A stretch of DNA of 64,000 bases. Source: Bolinopsis microptera (taxonomy: Eukaryota > Ctenophora > Tentaculata > Lobata > Bolinopsidae). The stretch covers positions 16,013,118-16,077,117 of the forward strand of contig NC_087078.1 of NCBI RefSeq assembly GCF_026151205.1, in the 5' to 3' direction. The notes beneath the pieces are model-generated. The model had not been told where the DNA came from and did not search any database. It saw only the letters and a list, made by a program, of their open reading frames with translations. Positions 59,201 to 64,000 of this stretch are shown piece after piece. A program made the translations under genes and the position numbers. The stretch's first letter is position 1. Every line of letters starts with the position of its first letter.

Positions 59201-61279
59201 AATGACGTTTTCCTATGCTCAAAGGGAAACACGACTTTTGTGAGCCTTGATATTGTGTGCGACGGTGTTGAATCCTGCGGGGCGAGTCTTGAGAACCAAA
59301 TCTGCAGAATTTCCAGAGACTTTCCTAACATCAGAAGGATTCCATTAGTTAGTGACAAAGTTGCAGAATTGTGTGCTGAAACGGACTCGAAAGAATGTGA
59401 GCAGAAGGATTTCATAGGACCAGCAGGCCCAACCTTTGGAGTTTCTAAAACTCTTAATGTTCCGAAGACTAAGGTCGACTGCAATGGCTTGTTTGGAGAG
59501 TTATATGTCTACCTCAGCTGCATGAACCTCTGTATAAACTCCACTTGCCCACTATCAGAAACTCCTGTGAAGTACGATGAGTGCCCCGGTCAGTACCCTG
59601 ATCGCGTGTACTCTTTAGCAAACAACAAAGATCTCACCTTCGTCACCAAATCTGATACACAAAATTATCAGAGCAACAAATTTCAGTGCAACAACTCACG
59701 TTGCGTGGATTACAGCCAGGTTTGTGATCTCACAAATGACTGTGGTGACATGTCTGACGAAATAAATTGCAAGAATAATGTTCGCTGCCTTGATGATACA
59801 AATCATCTCATTTCCCTGGACCAGCAGTGTGATGGCATGTTCGATTGCTTCGACTTAAGTGATGAGTGCAATCTAAAATGTAAGAAGCAGATTCTCGAGA
59901 ACTGGTTTCTGAAAGCGATTTGTTGGATAATGGGTGTCCTTGCTACCATATTCAACTCTGTACTCATTGTTCAAACAGTTTCATCTTTCAGAGCAATAGA
60001 GACAGGAAACATGCTCCAAACCAAGGTTCTTGTGACTCTGATCGCCATAGGAGACTTGCTGAATGGTGTTTACTTAGTTGTTATGTCTGTTTACGATAGC
60101 TTTGTATTCGGACATGACTACTGCACATATCAAGTGCAATGGCTGTCAGGCACAGCATGTGCCCTGTTAGGGGTGATCAGCACTATGGGATCTCAGCTGT
60201 CGTTATTCGCCATGACAGTTCTCAGTCTTACCAGAGTCATTGGACTTACTTGCAGCTCTATGACCGCTCCTTCAGTCGTGAACAAGAAAATAAAAGTTAA
60301 AATCGTCGCATTGGTGACATCAATTTTGGCTTTGTCTGCAGCTGTAGCATTGGTTCCTCTAGCACCTTCCTTGGAAGATTACTTTGTGCAAGGCTTATAC
60401 TACGAGCCGGAAAACAAAGTATTCATTGGTTTTCCAAATAAAGAGAAGCATGTCAAAGTCCTGAGAGTCTACGAAAGTGATCCAGAATTACCCATGGACA
60501 TGAAGTGGAGTCTTATTCACGAGAAGGTAAAAGAAATGTTTACCAATGACTACAAAACACTCAGCTGGAAAACAATACATTTCTACGGAAATGACGGTGT
60601 GTGTTTGTTTAAATTCTTCGTTCGAAGTGACGATGCTCGAAGAAGCAGACAAACGCTTGACATCAAAACAGGGGTCCTCGATTACATTGATTTCCAGGGG
60701 AATCTTATGTTATGGATCATGCTGGTAATCAATATTGTCTGTTTCATGATAATGACCGTATCATACGTATTGATAACAATCCAGACATGGAAATCTTCGT
60801 CTGAATCAGGTCAAAACAAAAACGTTCACGCTGTTCGACAAAACAAGAAAGTTCAGCTCAGGATAACATTGATAATCGCGACTGACTTTCTCTGTTGGGT
60901 GCCTTTCATCATTGTCTGTACTCTCCATAACCTACAGCTGATTGATGCGACAAAATGGTACACATACTTTGCGATGATAGTGCTCCCGATAAACTCAGTG
61001 ATAAATCCCCTGCTTTATGACAACACAGTAACAGGGTTATTTGGAACGTTTTTCAAACGTTCAGGCTCTCTCCTTAACTCAACAGTAATTACATCTGTCC
61101 GTAGAGCATCTCTTACAGTCACTTCTCAGCAGCAGGGAGAAAGCATTCGTCTTGATGCTATTCAGCATTCAGCCCTTCGTTACAAAGTCAAACTGCATCC
61201 AGCTGATGAGATCCATCATAACCCTTCAACACCAATTGTTGCAATTCATCCAGACGATCCAGCAATGAGCAAAGTATGA
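53266..61279 (+). CDS. Chimeric receptor: five Ig-like domains, SRCR, Cys-rich module, LDLa repeats and class-A 7TM
   Basis: A 9-exon gene, 5,439 nt joined, 1,812 aa. Signal peptide at 1-17. Five Ig-like domains (23-553), each with C, W and a distal FTC/FRC cysteine plus DGTFD-like and L-x-IS motifs. SRCR domain (553-676) with six cysteines (TVCGDF, SHGDDIWLQC). A RWR-DGKCG Cys-rich module (685-739). LDLa-type SDE/DES repeats near 865, 907, 1033, 1297 and 1329 in a Cys-rich ectodomain. A 7TM (1353-1727) with N in TM1, D in TM2, CWVP at 1685-1688 and NPLLY at 1722-1726; the LPINSVINP form is typical of the LGR/relaxin/GRL101 group. The D/ERY position reads TRV. The last exon holds the Cys-rich module, LDLa and 7TM. 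A signalling receptor for a surface or secreted ligand is inferred. AATAAA at 61308 and 61324. Confidence 0.92.
53266..61279 (+). other. Exon map of the Ig/SRCR/LDLa receptor gene
   Basis: Exon 1 53266-53332 (signal peptide); 2 53586-53897 (Ig1); 3 54289-54618 (Ig2); 4 54783-55094 (Ig3); 5 55261-55581 (Ig4); 6 56040-56354 (Ig5); 7 56788-57013 (SRCR first part); 8 57509-57651 (SRCR second part); 9 57867-61279. Exons 2-6 all start and end in phase 1, so any of them can be skipped or duplicated without changing the frame. Exon 7 ends in phase 2 at CA|GTAAGT and exon 8 starts with the G that completes CAG (Gln). All junctions are GT-AG with matching phase. Introns are 164-495 bp. Confidence 0.9.
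57001..57345 (+). repeat. 22-bp minisatellite made of copies of an exon end plus splice donor
   Basis: About 15 tandem units of mostly 22 bp. The first unit overlaps the last 13 nt of exon 7 of the receptor gene and its donor (CA|GTAAGT at 57012-57019). Almost every later unit repeats the same exon end followed by GTAAGT, with variants GTAAAT and GTAAGC and one unit with 6 extra bases. The codon after the first donor is TAA in the exon frame, so use of any downstream donor would add a stop codon. Confidence 0.95.
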
Positions 61280-61307
61280 TATTAACCAAACGAAATACAG
61301 CTGAATT

Positions 61308-61329
61308 AATAAAACAAATGTTTAATAAA
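61308..61329 (+). terminator. Polyadenylation signals of the receptor gene
   Basis: AATAAA at 61308-61313 and 61324-61329, 29-50 nt after the stop codon of the Ig/SRCR/LDLa receptor. Confidence 0.6.
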
Positions 61330-61542
61330 ACAAATATTTATTTTTACGGCACAATCAAACAATATCAATAATAAATAAATCAGGGGAGGTTTGAAGAGGT
61401 TTCAAGTGCCGAAGGCCACTGCTTATCTTTAGGATTTGAGAGTGACCTGTGCTTGAAACCCCCTCAACCATCCACTACGTCAATACAAATATCACAGTGC
61501 TGGCAAGCACGACCGTTGCATTTATTGTGGGTATACTATGTT

Positions 61543-61602
61543 CCCCATTTACTATTATACCCCCTTTACTATTATACCCCCTTTACTATTATACCCCCTT
61601 TG
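61543..61602 (+). repeat. 17-bp tandem repeat
   Basis: About three copies of CCCCCTTTACTATTATA, directly upstream of the GC-rich hairpins. Confidence 0.9.
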
Positions 61603-61624
61603 GTACACGTTACAAGCCTCTTTT

Positions 61625-61681
61625 GTGCACGCGAAGCGTGCACTCCGGCCGGAGGCGGCGGCCGAAGGCCGCCGCCTCCGG
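61625..61681. repeat. Two adjacent perfect GC-rich hairpins with GAA loops
   Basis: Hairpin 1: GTGCACGC-GAA-GCGTGCAC (61625-61643). Hairpin 2: 15-bp stem CCGGAGGCGGCGGCC, loop GAA, inverse stem (61649-61681). The palindrome CTCCGGCCGGAG (61643-61654) bridges them. Strikingly GC-rich in an AT-rich background. Confidence 0.95.
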
Positions 61682-63073
61682 CAGGAGTTTTCCAGGCATT
61701 AAGACTCATCGGAAGTCGTTAAGCAGAATTATTTTTAGTTCAAAACATTCTAATTTGATGTCAAAGATGACAGGAATAAAAAATAGTTATGTTGAGATTT
61801 TTAAGAAATTTGCATAAAATACTCGCCAGCACTGTTATACGAAATTCGGTAAAAAACCCAAAATCGCCATATTCAGGTGCCTTAAAAACCATGTTAAAAT
61901 TGAGTTAGAGATCTGAAATTTTTCAGGGCGTCTAGACGTTGATCAAATCGACTGCAAAAAAAAGTTTCAGGTTTCAGGAGTATCGGGAAATGGGTTTTCT
62001 AGAACCCCTGTTTTACGACAGATTGTCGTGATATATATATACATACATATTCAGGGATAGACGCTTTGCCAGTCAATTGTAGCCTGTATTTAATTGTCCA
62101 TAGATTCAAAAGTATAAAAGATAAAGCCATTTCCGACCACAGGTCTTGCGAATAATTGTTTACACTTTAGTTTACATTGTATAAAAAAATTATTTGACGT
62201 CATAAACACCCCTTGATGACGTCATCAAGTTAACCGTTTTTAAAACTTGATTTTTGACAAAGTAATAACTTTTAAAATTAATTTTAAACCATTAAGGAGT
62301 AATTTTATTCAAAATCTGAGGAGATTTTCATCTTAGATAATTGTTCAAGCATTCTGAAAATCTACCGGAAAGTTTTTCTAGCTTGCTCCTTCATAAAGAT
62401 ATTCGTCATTGAAGTTTGTGCTTTTTTGAAGAATTATTTTATAAAAACGTCAATTTTGCGATTTAGTATTCTCTGGTGTTGGGCCATGCCTTGAGTTGAG
62501 GAGCTCAGTTCTGCTTTCTATAGGTATAAATTGTGCATTAGGCTAGTTTTGAAGTTGAAAATCGAAAAGTTGCACACGTGGGGACACGCCCAAATTGATA
62601 GAAAATTGCTAAAATCACTGAAAATTGCTGTTTTCGTCATTTTCTGTCAACTTTAGAGTGCCATTGTGATTACAGTTCTTCTTGAAATACTTTAAAACTT
62701 TGCATGCTTATCAAGCTATATATAAAACAATTACATGAAAAAATTTACGGCGATTCAATATTGGATGCGCACGCAACGTCCGCTCAAAGTTTGCACGTGC
62801 GAAAGGTGAGAATTTTGCTCATTCGTGATTTCCAACAAATTCTGCTTTGCCACGACAGTTTAATGTCATTATATATGAATTTAATGCCAACTTGAATGAG
62901 TATTAGGTGGCATATTCAGTCAGTGATCGACCGATATGCTTACCTAAACACAAGGAAATGTTTTTAAAGGAAAATTTCGAAATCGTTGAAACTTCCTCCT
63001 TATTAATTAATGAAGATATCAGTTTATATTTCGACTTTATAAAGTACCCTGACATTATAATCAAAAAGAGATG

Positions 63074-63583
63074 ATATTTTACCAAAACCCATATTCATGG
63101 GTAGAGTGGACCGCTGCCAGTGTCTCTCTTTCCCAAACAAAAGGAAATGATATTAATTTGATTGACCGTTCTCAAATGCAAAATGATACCGAGAATGAAA
63201 TCGGTCGCTCGCTTTTCCCATTCATTTACAATTGTAATAGATTAAGAAGATCTACCCAAAGGCAGCTGTACTCGGCAATAAAGATTCAATAAACTTCAGC
63301 TAATTCAATAAGCAATAACTACTACCCTTACCCCGAAATACTAGGTATCGATCCGAACGCAACCCAAAGAGATTTTTACAGCATCTGACTGATGTAATCA
63401 ATCGAAATTTATTACAATTCGTAAGCCGTGAATGAATGGAAAAAGCGAGCGACCGATTTCATTCTCGGTATCATTTTGCATTTGAGAACGGTCAATCAAA
63501 TTAATATCATTTCCTTTTGTTTGGGAAAGAGAGACACTGGCAGCGGTCCACTCTACCCATGAATATGGGTTTTGGTAAAATAT
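63074..63583. repeat. Long inverted repeat, arms about 145 bp
   Basis: 63,074-63,217 is matched almost perfectly by the reverse complement of 63,440-63,583, with about 220 bp between; weaker similarity extends into the spacer. It could be a foldback element or half of a transposon pair. The short open frame in the left arm is a by-product. Confidence 0.9.
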
Positions 63584-64000
63584 AATAATATAAAATTACT
63601 TATTGGTTTAGTTTGGTGACATAGGAGAGCCCAGTTGAGTTTTAGTTTAGGTTTAGGTTTTAAGTTATAGTTTAAAAGGTTAGCCATGTTTCATGGCAGA
63701 GAGAGATATCATGTGTGCAGAGCCGTACCGGATTTAGAATTTGAGATATAATATAAAGTAGTTACCATGTATTAGGGTCATCTCGATTTTGGAGGGATAG
63801 CAAGTGCTTTTTAAGGTTAGATTCAATAATACCTGACGAGGCTGACAAGTCTGAATTCTTGGAAGAACCCGGGATTATTATCCCATCTTCATTAGCATCA
63901 CAAATTTCGAATACATAGGGGCTGAGGTCATTCCAAATTTTCGTAGAGGTGTAAAAAAAAATCTGTTGGGAGATATCTAACCTCAGTAATGGGACAATCA

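Larger units (their letters stand above)
61330..64000. other. Gene-free stretch after the receptor gene
   Basis: Contains the 17-bp repeat, the GC hairpins and the long inverted repeat. The rest shows no supportable exon. Confidence 0.6.

Noticed and set aside
1..64000. tRNA or rRNA genes
   Set aside because: I saw no T-loop/acceptor pairing or rRNA-like blocks by eye; a covariance search would be needed to exclude them.

Overview
The window is eukaryotic and reads as an invertebrate animal genome. It is AT-rich, its multi-exon genes have GT-AG introns with matching codon phases, and the proteins are metazoan (cadherin repeats, C-type lectin domains, Ig, SRCR and LDLa domains, a rhodopsin-class 7TM, C2H2 fingers with TGEKPY linkers). 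Short 5' leaders with a 3' splice-acceptor AG 1-37 nt before the ATG of every gene, plus several intronless genes nested in introns, would suit a lineage with spliced-leader trans-splicing such as a ctenophore or hydrozoan. I cannot name the species; this is inference.

Layout. (1) 43.0 -> 2.45 kb, minus strand: one 27-exon cadherin gene reconstructed exon by exon. All splice phases agree and the joined reading frame is 3,738 nt (1,245 aa): signal peptide, about nine cadherin repeats, one membrane span and a tyrosine-containing tail. (2) Five intronless plus-strand genes lie inside its introns. Three tandem double-CTLD lectins are in the 10.5-kb intron 20, a C2H2 zinc-finger gene is in the 8-kb intron 13, and a 12-TM MFS (SV2/SLC22-like) transporter fills about 80% of intron 7. 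(3) 44-50 kb: a mobile-element zone with a foldback MITE, a 5'-truncated CR1/L2-type LINE, and a minus-strand pseudogene broken by a TIR element with a 9-bp target duplication. (4) 53.3-61.3 kb, plus strand: a complete 9-exon chimeric receptor (1,812 aa) with signal peptide, five Ig-like domains (one phase-1 exon each), SRCR, a Cys-rich RWR-type module, LDLa repeats and a class-A 7TM. Its SRCR exon ends in a minisatellite whose every unit copies the exon end and splice donor. (5) 61.3-64 kb: no gene seen, but GC-rich perfect hairpins and a long inverted repeat.

The surface-protein content (cadherin, secreted galactose-type lectins, Ig/SRCR/LDLa GPCR) suggests cell-surface recognition. Physical clustering does not by itself show that the genes act together. 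The best candidates for something undescribed are the Ig5-SRCR-LDLa-7TM receptor, its splice-donor minisatellite, and the gene-in-intron organisation of the cadherin locus.
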